Source: Atriophallophorus winterbourni
Lineage: Eukaryota; Platyhelminthes; Trematoda; Plagiorchiida; Microphallidae
Assembly: GCA_013407085.1 (NCBI GenBank)
Contig: JACCGJ010009884.1
Coordinates: 25,688-89,687 of the forward strand
Direction of reading: 5' to 3'
DNA: 64,000 bases
Notes under the pieces: model-generated
Seen by the model: only the letters and a program-made list of their open reading frames with translations
What the model was told of the DNA's origin: nothing
Databases searched by the model: none
Made by a program: the position numbers and the translations under genes
Shown: positions 1 to 12,300 of the stretch, one piece after another
Layout of the letters: every line of letters begins with the position of its first letter
Numbering within the stretch: the stretch's first letter is position 1

Positions 1-199
1 CTCTCACCGTGCTGGTTAAGAGGAACTGCTTTTTCTTTTTCCAGCATCGGCTATGACGCAATGCTTCATAAGTTCAACCCGGATAATATCTTGGCTTCGC
101 GATCGGCGAAGATTTAAATAGACAAAAAGAATAAACGTTTTGTCAGTGGTGGGTGCTTCTCTGCAGCTTTCCACTGAAAGAAATTCTGGACGCTCGATT

Positions 200-1260
200 G
201 GCTTGTTAGCCACATACTTTCCTGTGCAATCTGAACTGAACTGGACTGAATGGCGTTTTGTCTTCAGAGATAATAGCAGGCTTCGAAGGGCGGCAGGGAT
301 CTGTCCTTGGCCCATTGTTATTCAAAGTTTTCGTGAATGATATTCCGGACGCGGTAACGATAGGTTGTCTTTTATTCGCGGATGATCTGAAACTGTGGGC
401 CTCTGTCAGTTCCTGCGATAGCCACAAGCAACTGCAACAAGCAGTTGATAACTAAGTCAGTTGAACAAATTGCTGGTCACTGCCTATCAATGAGGACAAG
501 ACAGTGGTCATGCGCATAAACTCCGACGACCCTGGTGGTGAATACTTTCTTGGAGGTGAGCCTATTAGAGCCGTGACGGTCTAAAAAGACTTAGGGATTG
601 CGGTTATAGATTCCTTGAAGTCGAAGGCTGACACTTGTCAGAGAATAGGCAGCGGTACTAGGATGTTCTTGGCGATTCGGCGTTTCTTTGCGTCAATTAC
701 CCGGCAAATGTTCCAGACACTTTTCTCTTCGTACATTCGTCCTCTGTTAGAATATGGGCTACCTGTTACATTTCTTCAGTCCAAAGGTGAATGCAACTCC
801 TTGGAGAGGGTACAAAGGAGGGGCACACAGATGGTTGGTGGAATGCGCCAACTCGCGTAGAAGGATAGGAGGAGCTTGCTGAAACTCTACACCCTCGAAC
901 TTCCAAGGGAAAGATATGACCTGCTCCTGACACGCCGTATGCTTCTCGGTCAAGATGGAGACGAGTTCCTCCAGTACTTCCGATTATTAGGTCAGTTGAG
1001 GACTCGGGACATGACTTTAAGTTGCAGGAATCCAGAAAGCTGAAGCTGAGTAATGCGAGCACGCTATCCACGCGGGTGGTGAACACTTGATACTCTCTAC
1101 CGAAAGGGCTCCTGTCTCTACCATCAGAACAGCTTTTCAAAAGCGCGTTGGATCAGCATTTGTTGAGACTGATGGACTTGATCACCGGAGTGATATAGTG
1201 GTGTTCCTCTACTCCCAGGGTTTGCCTTATCAGCAGAAGTCATCCATGTCTGTTATTGTG
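200..1260 (+). pseudogene. CR1-type LINE reverse transcriptase relic
   Basis: Decayed 3' half of a non-LTR retrotransposon ORF2. Visible RT blocks, in shifting frames, are GRQGSVLGPLLF followed by FVNDIP (about 290-350), the catalytic FADDLKLW (about 378-400), then the thumb and C-terminal part (LFSSYIRPLLEYG, SLERVQRR) up to about 860 and ELPRERYDLLLTRRMLLG near 900-950. A final NTW-SLP-like block lies near 1080-1110, and a GAAGAAGAAGAA tract at about 1303-1315 may belong to the tail. Frameshifts and stops (for example after 455 and 860) make it non-functional. The 5' part is absent or lies outside the window. The order of motifs is typical of CR1; the wording differs from the copies at 5.4-10.4 kb, so it is a separate family, possibly that of 61.1-63.3 kb. 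Confidence 0.85.
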
Positions 1261-1389
1261 ATGAAGCTTAAACGGGATTTTAACCCTTCTACTTTCGATT
1301 CAGAAGAAGAAGAAAGTGCAGCGGAATACATCATGGAACACGAATCAACCGAAAGTGTCTATCAAGGTCAATTGATAAGTAGAGTATAA

Positions 1390-2165
1390 CAATTTTGTTA
1401 CAAATGTCGGGAATCGAGTAGGGTTCACATATCATATTAGTTCGCATGTCCGTGAAAATCTCAGTGAAGAAAAAGTTTTGGGTGTCTGCGTTTGCTCCAG
1501 TTTTAAAACCTCAGTGCCTTTAAAAAAGCAACACGTGTCCCAAATCTACTCAAACAAGGATTTGGGAAATTTTCGCCCAGGATATTTCAGAGAATCTGAA
1601 TACATACTTGAGACCAGTCATGAAATAAGGTGTGCAGTCATGGTCGTCGATGTTCCAGAAGGATGTGGAACTTATGCAGCGTATCTACCACCGCTCAACA
1701 AAACTAGTTGTCAGCATCGGAAACAAAATTTATAAATAAATGATAGCTGAACTGAATCTGTTCGACTTTCCTTATAGACGAATCAGAGAAAATCTTATTT
1801 TACTTTACAAAACATTCCATACCGCGAACTATCCATTACATTATTTATTCACGCGAAGGAATACGAGAAATTATCGGACACATAAATATGTGCTGGTCGT
1901 ACCGCATTCCTTCCTGAACTGTAGAAGGCATTTTTACTCTGTCCGTGTCTGTTTTACTTGGAACAGTTTACCTTCAACCGTTGCTCACTCCACTAGCTTG
2001 CTTGTATTTAAAACGAAATAAGACGAATTTTCATTGCATTATTCTTTTCCTGAACACTTATATACTCTTTAATCTACTTCGCTATCTTGTTTATGCAATT
2101 ACATTTCTAATTTGGCCATCCTATGTTTGTGGTTAAGTTTGTTGCTTTTTAGACCATTGAAAACG
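1390..2165 (+). pseudogene. CR1 LINE 3' end relic (RT C-terminus and 3'UTR)
   Basis: A second 5'-truncated CR1 fragment. The reading KVLGVCVCSS (about 1470) aligns with KDLGVWICGS of the element at 5.4-10.4 kb. The reading from 1740 (NLILLYKTFHTANYPLHYLF, then CRRHFYSVRVCFTWNSLP) aligns with that element's C-terminus (LILSYKILTAVSHPLNILF, CRRYFYSVRVCFAWNSLP). The stretch GTTGCTTTTTAGACCATTGA near 2140-2160 matches the end of the CR1 3'UTR, but the (TTGAATC)n tail is missing or eroded. Double stops at about 1733-1739 break the frame. Confidence 0.85.
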
Positions 2166-2169
2166 TTGA

Positions 2170-3860
2170 ATACGTTGTATATACTTGCATGAAAATGTTT
2201 CACAGAGAAAGACGCCCGGACGAAAGTTTGGGATAGTGATAACCGCATTCAACATTACTACTTATTATACTTATATTACTACTTATTATACTTATTTACT
2301 TATATGTAATAGAGTCGTTCACAAGTTGCTTTAACTAAAACTGATGCATTAAGAAATCAGTGAATCACACATCCTGCTTGCCCATACATTGAAAGTTTCG
2401 CGTATTGATTACCTGCGCCCTTTTTCACTGTGTTTTATATTTTCATAAAATTCCATACCACAACCAGTGATGCACTCATCGTTCATGGGGATATATGAAA
2501 CTGAATGAGACCTACATATGCAAAACCATCTTATTTTAACCGCGCATATATCCAATATGCTCACAGCAATTAGCGATTGAATGTGTACATGATGCATACT
2601 TCACACTTTTGAAACTTTTAATCGTGATGAACGCAGTTTATATTATTAGAATGTGGAGAATGTAGATATAACCGGGAATCTATTGACATGGTTCAGGAGA
2701 TAACTGTTTGAAAGCAAAATGTATTTCAGATGTGTGATAACGAGTCATGGAGCATTCGATTTAATACACCTCATACTATCTTTATATGTTCAGCCAGACT
2801 TATTACGTGAACATTTTGTCTTTTTTGTCCTTTTTCTGAAGATTTGCTCAGCTTTGCAAGCCGGCCTAAATAAGCTGCATCACTTTTCTATTTAAAACAA
2901 GCTGTCATCACGTTTTCTGCATAAAGATAGGGATTGGTGAAACCTTCCCTTTTCTACGCAATTGGCAGTCAAACACTTGAATTTGTGATTGTCTCGTCAA
3001 GATCTATCGCATTATACCATTTTCGCTCTGCAAATTTTTTTTCTTCTAATCGTGATTCATTTACTCGTAACATCCACGCTCGCAAAATTTAAATATTTGA
3101 TGAATATAGATGAATTTTTATCCATTCAAAAGAGCTAAACATCCTACATCCTTTGAGCTCTCTCTGAAATCGTACCTTGAATGCGAAACTTCTCATCTTG
3201 GATATCATATCAATCTTGCTTTGCAAATCTGACTATAATTCGTCTACACATCAAGCTTATCTCATTGAAGACCAGCGATCATTATAACATTTCCACCACG
3301 AAGCATTTTCTTACCACATTAACTTTGACACCCAAACACACGACCACACTTAAACACAGAATGATACACAATGACAGGCAAATCTATCACTGATGCTGGT
3401 CACGCCTACGAAACCAGACACACCGTAGGCGTACAATGGGGTGTTTATCGGTAAGCCCAAATCAATTGTGGTGGGTTGACCTCAACTCAGTCATGTTCCC
3501 TACCCTGACTATCACCACTTATCTGACGAATCTTCTGTGTCGGAAGTAAAACGTTGCGAACAACATGCTCTAAGCGATTGCACTCAAATTCATTTGCTTA
3601 ATGGTTGACGATTCTATCGCAAAATATCCGTTTCGAATGCCGACAAAATTCATGAGATCCTTTGGACCAGTAACTGTAGAAACAATCAATCAGGTACCGA
3701 GTTTATAGGTGCCAATTGTTACACTTGAACAGTGGTTTTAAAATAAGCAAACTTAAACTCGATTCTTTGTATGAATTCTAACAAGCGATAAATCATAGTT
3801 GCATATTAATGAATAACAAGGTTATCGCTGACCAAATGAGAATATGGATAAAAGTACACG
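2170..3860. other. AT-rich stretch without recognised gene
   Basis: No coding region, RNA gene or clear mobile element was recognised. There is a short direct duplication of ACTACTTATTATACTTAT around 2265-2300. Open frames are under 75 codons and have no recognisable motif. A GAAAC preceded by CTGATG near 3394-3412 superficially resembles a hammerhead core, but helix II does not form. Confidence 0.5.
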
Positions 3861-4149
3861 ATAGTGACCATACCAAGGCGAGCTCCCGAATCCAGCATAT
3901 ATCAAATTAACGAAGACGTAAACCCGGTAGAAACATCGAAATCATATACCACCACAGCTCAAGACCTTTCAGTTTTCGGCGCTGACATTCAATCGCAATT
4001 GGAAGAATTCCGCAAAATTCGAACAATCGATGAGCACTCAGTTTAATATTTAGTAATATCCAGAACCTGATGCGTCACTATTTGCGTCTCGGATGTACCA
4101 CGATCTTACACCTTTGCATATGATGAAAGTGAATCATGTAATACCAAAC

Positions 4150-5442
4150 CCCATTGAATCGGTTGACTAGAAAACATGATTCGCCTAATAACCACAACAC
4201 ACGATTGCTCAATATACCCGCTTACAATGAGAAAGATCTAGGAAAACCATTACTAAACGCATACATGCTACGAAGAGGATTAGAAACAACCTGCCGTGTC
4301 TACCTAATAATCCATGTTGTGAAAGAAACGGCAAAACCGCTAATCGTGGAAACCATTTGTCCCGTCGTGTTGGCTTACGTGGTATTTCAGAAATCATGGG
4401 TGACGTTTCTCTCTCGCGAACGTTCAAGCCACGACCATAATCGGCGGAGACTTTTGGAAGAAATAGTGCACGTTTTCGATATTTTTCGTTTACCATCATC
4501 CCGGAATTACCTCGTAGTGAGTCCAAATCCGCTCAAAGTGACGGTTATAAAAAACGCCAGGGCCGATAGAATAAGATGCGGACTTAGATGGTGAGTCAGA
4601 TTAATAATTTTATTTAACACCCCTCCGCTAATTACGTGAAAGAAAAGATGAAGTGCATCTATACCAACGCGAACAGCCTTGTCAACCAATTATCCAAATT
4701 GGCCAGGATTTGTAATCCTGATATTGTCGCCATAACAAAAACGTGCTTCCATGCCTAACTGTCTGACAATGATCTCATCGCGCCCATTATATTTCTATTC
4801 GGTTTTGGTGATGGATAAAGAGTAGCACTCTATTCCGTGAAGTGATTTATTTGTAGGGTTAAAAACAATAAGGAAGTGGAGATACACTTAATAATTTGGT
4901 ACTATTCCATTTCTCTCATCTTCATGTTCAACATTAACTATTTACCCAAACAATAAATTAATTGATGATTCGCGCTCAAGACTTATATTCAATAAACGGG
5001 GTATTACACACTTCCCCAACTCTACAGCGGAATGGTTATCTATCACAGACACTTGACAATCAACTTTGAACCAGCTTGGATTAAGCACCCTCTTATAACC
5101 ACGTCCTTGGATTAACGTTACTGACAGGATCAGGCAAACATTCAAACTTGGGGCTAATAATTACATAACAACACACCACCATAGAAAATGTTGTCTACAA
5201 AATGCCAATCAGACGAAGCGTTCCTGTCGTCCTAGAAATCGAGTATGATTTTAGCGTTAGCCGAAAATGTACCAGAACAAAACACCTCAGAGCTATCAAA
5301 TACTCAGCTCTGTGAGCCGATTAACAATGCATTAGGTTTGTTCAACTGAATAACTCCGATCCGTGTAGTGATTCTCTCTCTTTTAAAAGCCCTAGAAATC
5401 TCTACTGGTTAAACACTCGTTAGCTTGTTTGAAAAAAGCTTC
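4150..5442 (+). pseudogene. Older CR1 LINE copy, left part
   Basis: A strongly mutated copy of the family found intact at 5443-10403. LLNAYMLRRG (about 4250) matches LLNAYLLKSD of the younger ORF1 end. The DNA at 4650-4770 (GTGCATCTATACCAACGCGA, then ACGTGCTTCCATGCC) matches the start of the endonuclease at 7528-7620. Positions 5345-5440 match 8250-8345 of the younger copy. The alignment stops near 5442 and resumes at 10404, so this copy was split by insertion of the younger element. The endonuclease part carries many stops. The left end is uncertain; 3860-4150 may belong to it but I cannot align it. Confidence 0.8.
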
Positions 5443-5800
5443 TGATCATACTGATCATAGACATACTGACCTACTGTGCAGTCGCATTTTTTGTTGCTCT
5501 GACAATTCTGCTCATATCTTCGCCGAATCTGCTTGGATTTCTCTCATTCGAAGAATTCTGTGCTACTCTCGATCATATCTATCGGAATTTATTTGTTTTG
5601 TTCTTGTCAACGGATTAGCAGCAAAGTTATCATATCGGCGTAAATTTCACAGTTTGTTCACGCGCGCAAACTTTTTTCAATCGCTAACTATTCTACGGTT
5701 TTTGCTATCATTGCAAGGATCACGTCGAGCTACGAATTTTGATACTTATTTCTGTGTTCTAGCTTGTGTAGTTAACGAGTTATATTGGATAATTTGCAAC

Positions 5801-7392
5801 ATGACGAAATCACGTGTTCCAAAACAGCCACCTCGACCCGTCGAACAAAAACCCGTCACACAGCCAAACAACCCAATTCAGGCTACTAACATGTTTCACC
5901 GCATCACGAGAACCAACATACGGACTAAAAAATCGATCGATCAAACTGTGGCAGCGACATCGGACCAACTTGACCTCATTGCCAAGTGCGTGGATCCGGC
6001 GAACGCAACAATGGTCACGGCCGGCCCAGCTGATAGGACGAATCTCGACACGCAGAATTGTCCCGAAGTCACGTGCAAAGCATGCGAACAACCGGTGAGT
6101 CCCATGGCGCGTAAAGTAATAACGTGTTTTCTGTGTATGGGTAAAATCCATGGTAAATGCGACCGCACTTTAGCCCCTGACTCGATAGCATTATTAAATA
6201 ATGAAATGGTTCCAGGTGCATGCTATATCTGTGTTCGTTGCAGAGCTAAATCATTGCACAAAGCCGATACTTTTGAAACAAAATTAGAAAATAGAATGGC
6301 CGGTTTGGAGTTGGGCCTTCGACGTGTGGAAGAAATGTTGGTAAATCATGTGAGTACGCAAGTGATCACTGATGTAAACCATCATATCAATACATCGATT
6401 TCGGAACCACCATTGAAGGAATCTAAGACTAAGGCTATTCGGTGCCAAAAAAGCAAAAAAGCAGGGTTATTCCCAATTCGGAATCAGCTAAAACGACCAC
6501 AGAAGTAGGAAATTCTTATAGAGATATGCTGTTACGGTCGACCTCAGCTGTACACCAAAACTGCTGTACCCGACTCACAAAGTCAAGCCACAAAGGTTTT
6601 TCATTCTAAAACGCCTGACTTTCCGATACGAAAAAAGAACACCCCATACATGCTGAACGTGATATGTACGAATGTCAGGGAGTCCCAAGAAAGCCTGTTT
6701 GATAGCAAACAGAAACATGATGTCGATAAATGGTCTGAACTTTGTCACCTAATGAAAAATGAACATGTAAACGCAGAAAAGGTGACTCGTCTAACCCGCC
6801 ATTCATCTTCACCTCATATTGGTCAACCTCGCTTGCTCAAGGTAACACTAAAATGCGAGGCTGATATCGAGAACGTATTGCTGAATGCATACCTACTCAA
6901 GTCAGATTCCGACTCAAACTGCCGCATATATCCCGATGTCCATGGTGGGAAAGGAAGGGCAGCTTGAAAGCCAGGGAACAAACGGTATCGCGAAGTATAG
7001 TTCTACTTGGTGTACCAGAAAATACTTCTAAAGCATCGAATCAGGAAACGGTAGAGCACGACGTCAAACAATGGCGCTACATTGCGTGTTCTCTCGATAT
7101 TTCTAATGCTGTTGTTGTGGACACTTTTCGAGTTCCTTTTTCGCCTAAATATAAGGGGAATGAACTGAAACCTCTCAAGATTACGTTCTTGACCAGCGCT
7201 ATGGCTGAAATAGTAAGGTCGGAATGGACAAAAGGGAAACGAACATTACCCAAGGATGTTAGACTTAGCCCACCCAAACCAAGTCAAATACTCTCCCGTT
7301 TGGAGATAGCGGATAGCTGCGTTTCCATCCAAATGGAGGAAATCAATGCATCAAAAAACGTCGTAGGTCCGGCTCAAATCGAGTCGGACTGA
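5801..7392 (+). pseudogene. CR1 ORF1 (PHD-like zinc finger protein), broken
   Basis: ORF1 proteins of CR1 LINEs bind nucleic acid and act in the retrotransposition particle. I start at the Met at 5801 (MTKSRVPKQPPRP) because the upstream Met at 5429 lies in the older host copy. Residues about 87-150 hold a Cys/His cluster of PHD type: CKAC, CFLC, HGKC, then CYICVRC. A charged, probably coiled-coil stretch follows (FETKLENRMAGLELGLRRVE). The frame meets a TAG at 6506-6508. Reading in the next frame gives the more natural SESAKTTTEVGNSYRDML across that point, so a pair of frameshifts near 6430-6580 is likely. A further shift near 6955 leads into KAREQTVSRSIVLLGVPE and a conserved domain ending at TGA 7390-7392. 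The same domain is recognisable in the older copy at 4250-4590. Confidence 0.8.
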
Positions 7393-7527
7393 GCAACTCA
7401 CACCGAAAACTAATTGTCGATTCAAGCCGTCGGCGACCAATAAGACGCACACATGTTTTACCATCCAAAGAAGCCGGACCAATAACTTCGGTTTACACCC
7501 CGTCATTACTCACGAAAAATACGATTA

Positions 7528-10274
7528 AGTGCATCTATACAAACGCGAACAGCCTTTTCAACAAATTAATCGAATTGTCCGAGACATAGTTGCAGTAACA
7601 GAAACGTGGTTCCATGCCTCATTGTCTGATAATGAACTCTCTTTGCCCAACATGTCTCTATTCCGGCGTGACCGTTTAGGCGATGGCGGAGGAGCAGCAC
7701 TCTACTTCAAGCAATCGTTTATCTGTAGAGCTATGATATCACTGACACACTTTGGTGTTCTCTGACTCTTACTTCAGGAGACCAATGCATTATTGGAGTG
7801 ATCTATCGTTCTCCAACAGCAACTCTCGATCTAAACAATAAACTGATTAATGCTTTGCGCTATGTAACAACGCGATACAATACTCAAATATTAATAATGA
7901 GGGATTTCAACTTTCCCCAGCTCTATAGCCGAAATGATCATCCATCAGAGGCACTTGAAAATGAACTTCGAGCCGTTTTGGATTACGCACCCCTTTATAA
8001 CCACGTTTTTGGATTTACTCGTATGAGAGGATCAGACCAGCCTTCTACCTTGGACCTTATACTTACATCAGATCCCACAGCTGTTGAGAATATCGTTTAT
8101 AAACCGCCGATCGGACGAAGCGATCACGTTGTCCTAGAATTCGAGTACGTTTGTAGCGCTAGACGCAATAATGACGGGATAAAATGCGTCAGAATGGTGA
8201 ACTACCGTGCTCTGTGTGCCGAGTTACAAAGCACTAGTTTCGCACAACTGGATTACTCCGATCCAGATAGTCATTGGCGATCTCTCTTACAGCACCTCAA
8301 ATCTATATTTGAGGAACATTCAATGTTTGTTTTGAAGAAAACGTCTCAACGAAATAAATTTTTACTACGAAGCAGGACTAAAAAGTGGATGAAACAAAGG
8401 GCAGTAGCGTGGGAGTTTCACAAGGCTACCAACACAGCTGATTCTTGGGCTCAATTTACACGACTGAGAAACAAAGTTATCAGCTTAATTCGAGATGATA
8501 AACAAGCGTTCCAATCGCAATTGATTACTCAGATGCACCAGAATCCGAAGCTCTTGTATAGATTGGTAAACGATAGAACAAATATAAAACCAGGAGTCTT
8601 TGCCCTGAAAACTTCGTCCGGCTTCACAGAATCCATAAATCAGACCGCTGACCTGTTAGCAGACTTTTATGCCGGAGTTTTTGCGCCGAAATCCATGGAG
8701 CCTGATCAGGAACCAATCGTTCGACTTGACCGACCGACCTTGAGTGAAATATTGATTACTCCGATTGTGGTAGCGCAGTACTTACGAAAATTAAACGTAA
8801 AGAAATCTCCAGGACCAGACGAGATAACTCCAAAGCTGCTCAAAACCTGCCATGCGCAGCTATCTGAACCTCTATCTTGCATGTTTAATAATTTGCTTCA
8901 AGCTGGCGTAGTGCCACAAGACTGGAAACTGTGACAAATAATACCCATTTACAAAGGTGGTTGCCGTTCTGATGTTAAAAATTACAGGCCGGTGACCTTG
9001 CTGTCTACGGTATCAAAAGTTTTGAGCGGATAATAACCACAGAAATCGTGCGACATCTTGAAACAAATCAACTTTTGGCAGTTGCCCAACATGGATTTCG
9101 CAGAAATCGCTCTTGTCTAACAAATTTGCTGACAAGCTTAGACGATTGGACGAGGATTGTAGATGCGGGGGTCTGTATTCATGCGTGCTACCTGGACATT
9201 TCTTAAGCGTTCGACAGAGTTGATCATAATTTACTCTTGAACAAGCTGAAGAAACACGGTGTTGTTGGAAGACTATACGAATTGCTAAGAGATTACCTCA
9301 GCAACAGACACATCCGAGTTCGTGTGGACGGCCTATTATCGAAGAACATCGATGTCACTAGCGGAGTTCCACAAGGCTCAGTACTTGGACAAATACTGTT
9401 TCTAGTCTATATGAACGATATACCACTACCAAATGATAGTAAGATGGTTTTGTTTGCTGACGATATAAAAGTATGGAGGCAAATCATAAATGCTGACGAT
9501 TGTATCTTGCTGCAAAACGATTTGAGTGCTTTGTTCAACTGGTCATCTGAAAATAAACTGTCATTGAATATGCAAAAGTCGAAGATGATTCACATTGGTC
9601 GTGACCTTGGCTTTTCCTATCCATACAAGCTCGGTGACATTAACCTGGAGTACACTGAAAAAGAAAAGGACCTAGGTGTCTGGATTTGCGGCAGTTTGAA
9701 AAATGGTCTACAATGCGAAACCGTTTACAAAAGCGCGTCTCGGCTGCTCGGCATGCTACGGCGGATATTTGGACGTTTTTCCCCGGGGTGTTTTCCTCTC
9801 ATGATGAATACATATATACACCCGGTTCTAGATTATACCGCACAAGCCTGGACACTATGGCTCCAAAAAGACATCTTACTCCTGGATCGCATATACCGGA
9901 GAGCTTCTAAGCTTGTCATTGGTCTCGAAAATATGTCATTCGCCAGGCGACTCAGACAACTGGAAATGAGTACAGTTGCACAATGGAGAATGCGAGGTGA
10001 TCTCATCCTCTCATACAAAATACTAACTGCTGTTTCCCACCCCTTGAATATATTATTCCGCCTTCGAACTTCCAGCAAAAGCCGTGGCCATGGTTGCAAG
10101 TTAGAAATACCACATTCCAAACGGAACTGCCGCAGGTATTTTTATTCCGTACGTGTGTGCTTTGCTTGGAATTCCCTACCTTCCGATTTGGTAAGCTCAA
10201 ACAGCTTATCTATATTCAAATCAAAACTTGACGATTATATGAGAGCTAATCCGAATTTTTCCCCAAACTATTAA
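7528..10274 (+). pseudogene. CR1 ORF2 endonuclease-reverse transcriptase, broken
   Basis: The endonuclease nicks the target and the RT copies the element RNA onto it. Endonuclease motifs: CIYTNANSLFNKL (7528), VAVTETWF with the catalytic Glu (about 7590), IYRSPTATLD (7801), RDFNFPQ (about 7900, where the usual GDFN has G to R), and the catalytic GRSDHVVLEF (about 8110). RT motifs: KSPGPDEITPKLLK (about 8805), PIYKGG and NYRPVTLL (about 8945-9000), AQHGFRRNRSCLTNLL (about 9085), a palm YLDIS*AFDRVDH, GVPQGSVLG (about 9363) and FADDIKVW (about 9450). Damage: a small deletion and frameshift near 7575, a shift near 7765-7798, TGA at 8932-8934, a one-base loss near 9028, and TAA replacing the usual Lys near 9204. 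The final segment from 9237 to 10274 is open and ends in the family NSLP-type C-terminus. Confidence 0.9.
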
Positions 10275-10386
10275 TAAGCTATCATTGTCCCATTGATTTT
10301 GATTTTATTTATACTTATATATATACATTTGTACCTATATTTCCACCCTGTGGTTATTGTAAAGTTAATTGCTTTTTCAACCATAA

Positions 10387-10403
10387 ATCTTGAATCTTGA
10401 ATC
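10387..10403 (+). repeat. CR1 3' terminal short repeat
   Basis: ATCTTGAATCTTGAATC at the end of the element. CR1 elements end in a short tandem repeat and not in poly(A); the same heptamer is repeated about five times at the end of the second CR1 (18553-18588). Confidence 0.8.
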
Positions 10404-10790
10404 TAAATTTACACTCTGAATCAGGACTAAAAACGCCTGGGAGTTTTATAAGTTTGAAACACAGCCGATCCATGGGAACAATTTACCCGACTGTGAAGCA
10501 ATGTTATCCGCTTAATTCGAGATGACAACAAAATCTTTTCCAACAAACTTAAATTCTGAGATGCACCAAAATCTGAAAGTCTTATATGAACTTGTAAATG
10601 ATAGAACTAATACTTCACCGTGAATTTTGTCCGAAAATATTCGTCTAGTTTCACTAAATTCGTTAAATATACCCCTAATCTATTAGCAAAATTTTATATC
10701 GGAGTTTTTGCGACAAATTCCACGAAGCCATTCAAGGAATCCAACATTAAACTTGACGGACCGACTTTGAGTTAAATTTTAATTTCTCTA
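10404..10790 (+). pseudogene. Older CR1 LINE copy, right part
   Basis: Continuation of the copy that stops at 5442. TAAATTTACACTCTGAATCA (10404) aligns with the young copy at 8350-8370. CAGGACTAAAAACG, GCTTAATTCGAGATGACAA and ATGAACTTGTAAATGATAG align in order with 8370-8575, and the sequence ending near GACTTTGAGTTAAATTTTAA aligns with 8735-8755. It stops in the RT N-terminal region, so this old copy was itself cut or truncated at about 10790. There are many stops. Confidence 0.8.
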
Positions 10791-12060
10791 TGACCTAGGC
10801 ATCAGACGAAACTTAGTTTCAGAGAGGCTTGGCAAATTGCAACAAGAGATAATATTTTATTTTTTTCAAGTATTATCACGGTCAATACTTTGTCTTGGAT
10901 CAGATTACAGTTATTTTAAATGCATTCCTGTTATGAAATAGAAGAAAACACCTGAATTGTCCAACAACGTAAGAATTCGAATACCAACAAATCATCGCAA
11001 CGAATCTGTCTAAATTCTCTTTGCGGACTCCCAAACTAGAATCACTGTATATTTATTACTACTCTTCAACCAATAAAAATAGACCCCATTAACCCCACAA
11101 GAACTGCACACAAAAAACATTTCCAGAAAACACTGAAATTTTTATTGTTTTCAATTGATGCCAAACCTGAAAGTTAGTAAATGTGTGAATTATTTGAACG
11201 TTACATTACGAATATCCGACTAATAAGAATATTTCGTCAGCAATACAATCTAGCGGAATCCAAGAAGCTACGTAAAGCGTTGTGAAACATTTCGGTAACA
11301 ATAATTCGTTTCAAATTTCGAATTTACAAAACTGGACCACATTGCGATCCAAGATTGTGATTTAAATAACATTATTTTGAAATTTGTAAAGATTGTTAAA
11401 AATATTCGACTAAAACAATTTGAAAATTTTCAACTTAAATTACATTGTTTTCACATTGCAGAAACTTTGAAAATTGTAATATTTCTGATAGAGACGTGGC
11501 GGCTTGCAGGTTTGAATTATGGAGTTTTTGGTGAGCTAGCCAGAAGAATAACATATAATGAACAATAAATGATATATTTCGACCAATCTTGCTAGCCGAA
11601 ATTTCATCTTTTCTAATCGTAACGCTTGATGTATTGTGATATTGTTTGTCGAAAAAAGCGAGGCTTTTTCAGCGTTGCTGCTCTAGTAATGTATTACATT
11701 AGGCTTGTCTAGAGAAATGTATAAATTGCTTTAAAATGAACTTCATGTAATATGTACACTCAATGTCTAGCGCCATTTTATCCAACGCCATTTGGAAGTT
11801 TATTTGTTGCGTAACGATTTGACTAAAGAAGGTTAGGAACACAAGGTATGCGTTCAACATGACTATACCTAACATGTATATGTTAATTATTTTTCATTTT
11901 AGTTCATCTTTATACTACGTGGTTTTAGTTAACATCAATTGTTTAGTCTTAAACATTTGATTATAATGAACACATTGCAAATCCTAAACTCACCACACCA
12001 CGCATACAATCATTCAATCTGTCAATTGTCCTTTCATTTTTCCCCACCTGAAATCGGATT
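10791..12060. other. AT-rich stretch, no gene; possible CR1 3'UTR trace
   Basis: No gene recognised. TTATTTGTTGCGTAACGATT near 11800 closely resembles 18391-18412 in the 3' end of the second CR1, and the following bases to about 11960 are loosely similar, so a CR1 3' relic is possible. Small ORFs have no motif. Confidence 0.4.
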
Positions 12061-12074
12061 GATTATGCAGAAAT

Positions 12075-12300
12075 TAATATAGTAATGCGTAAAATCGAGC
12101 AGTGGAATAAGGCAAAATAAGTTGCGCTTGTATGACACTATTGGATAAGTTTGGTGTGATCAAACTGTTCAATAACATGTCACTGAACAAATTCAGATAG
12201 GGTTCAAACTCATATTCATGAACACAAATGCTCATTTGCATGCAGAAACATCTCACACCACCACAGGTTTCGTGCAGTTTGCTCGCGCGACCAATTTTTT
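12075..12300 (-). repeat. Diverged hammerhead-type 230-bp repeat
   Basis: On the minus strand this carries the family landmarks: the GCACGAAACC of the hammerhead 3' core with TGTGGTGGTGTGAGATG after it, and further on the counterpart of the GGTTCAATCACATG and AGCGCTTGTATGCC segments (plus-strand GCGCTTGTATGACACTATTG at about 12123). The CTGATGA half of the core is lost, so it is presumably inactive. Confidence 0.6.

Larger units (their letters stand above)
5443..10403 (+). mobile_element. Near full-length CR1-clade LINE
   Basis: Non-LTR retrotransposon of about 4.96 kb with the CR1 layout: 5'UTR (about 5443-5800), ORF1 with a PHD-like zinc finger, ORF2 with an apurinic-type endonuclease and reverse transcriptase, a short 3'UTR, and an octamer-like tail in place of poly(A) (ATCTTGAATCTTGAATC at 10387-10403). 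Boundaries are set by its insertion into an older copy of the same family, whose sequence is interrupted precisely at about 5442/10404. No clear target duplication is visible; about 8 bp of the host copy may be missing. ORF1 and ORF2 each carry frameshifts or stops, so the copy is dead although fairly young. Related schistosome families are SR1 and Perere elements; I cannot say which one this is. Confidence 0.9.

Noticed and set aside
3390..3435. CTGATG...CGAAACC resembling a hammerhead core
   Set aside because: The core reads CTGATGC and helix II cannot form; the nearby inverted repeat GCCTACG/CGTAGGC does not fit the fold.
11988..12052. 54-nt minus-strand segment between TTTCAG and GTGAGTTT
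   Set aside because: Open only in phase 0; phase 1 has a TGA, so it does not fit the other exons; single copy.
12084..12256. Cys-rich small ORFs on minus in the hammerhead repeat
   Set aside because: The reading frame is not shared by other copies of the same repeat.
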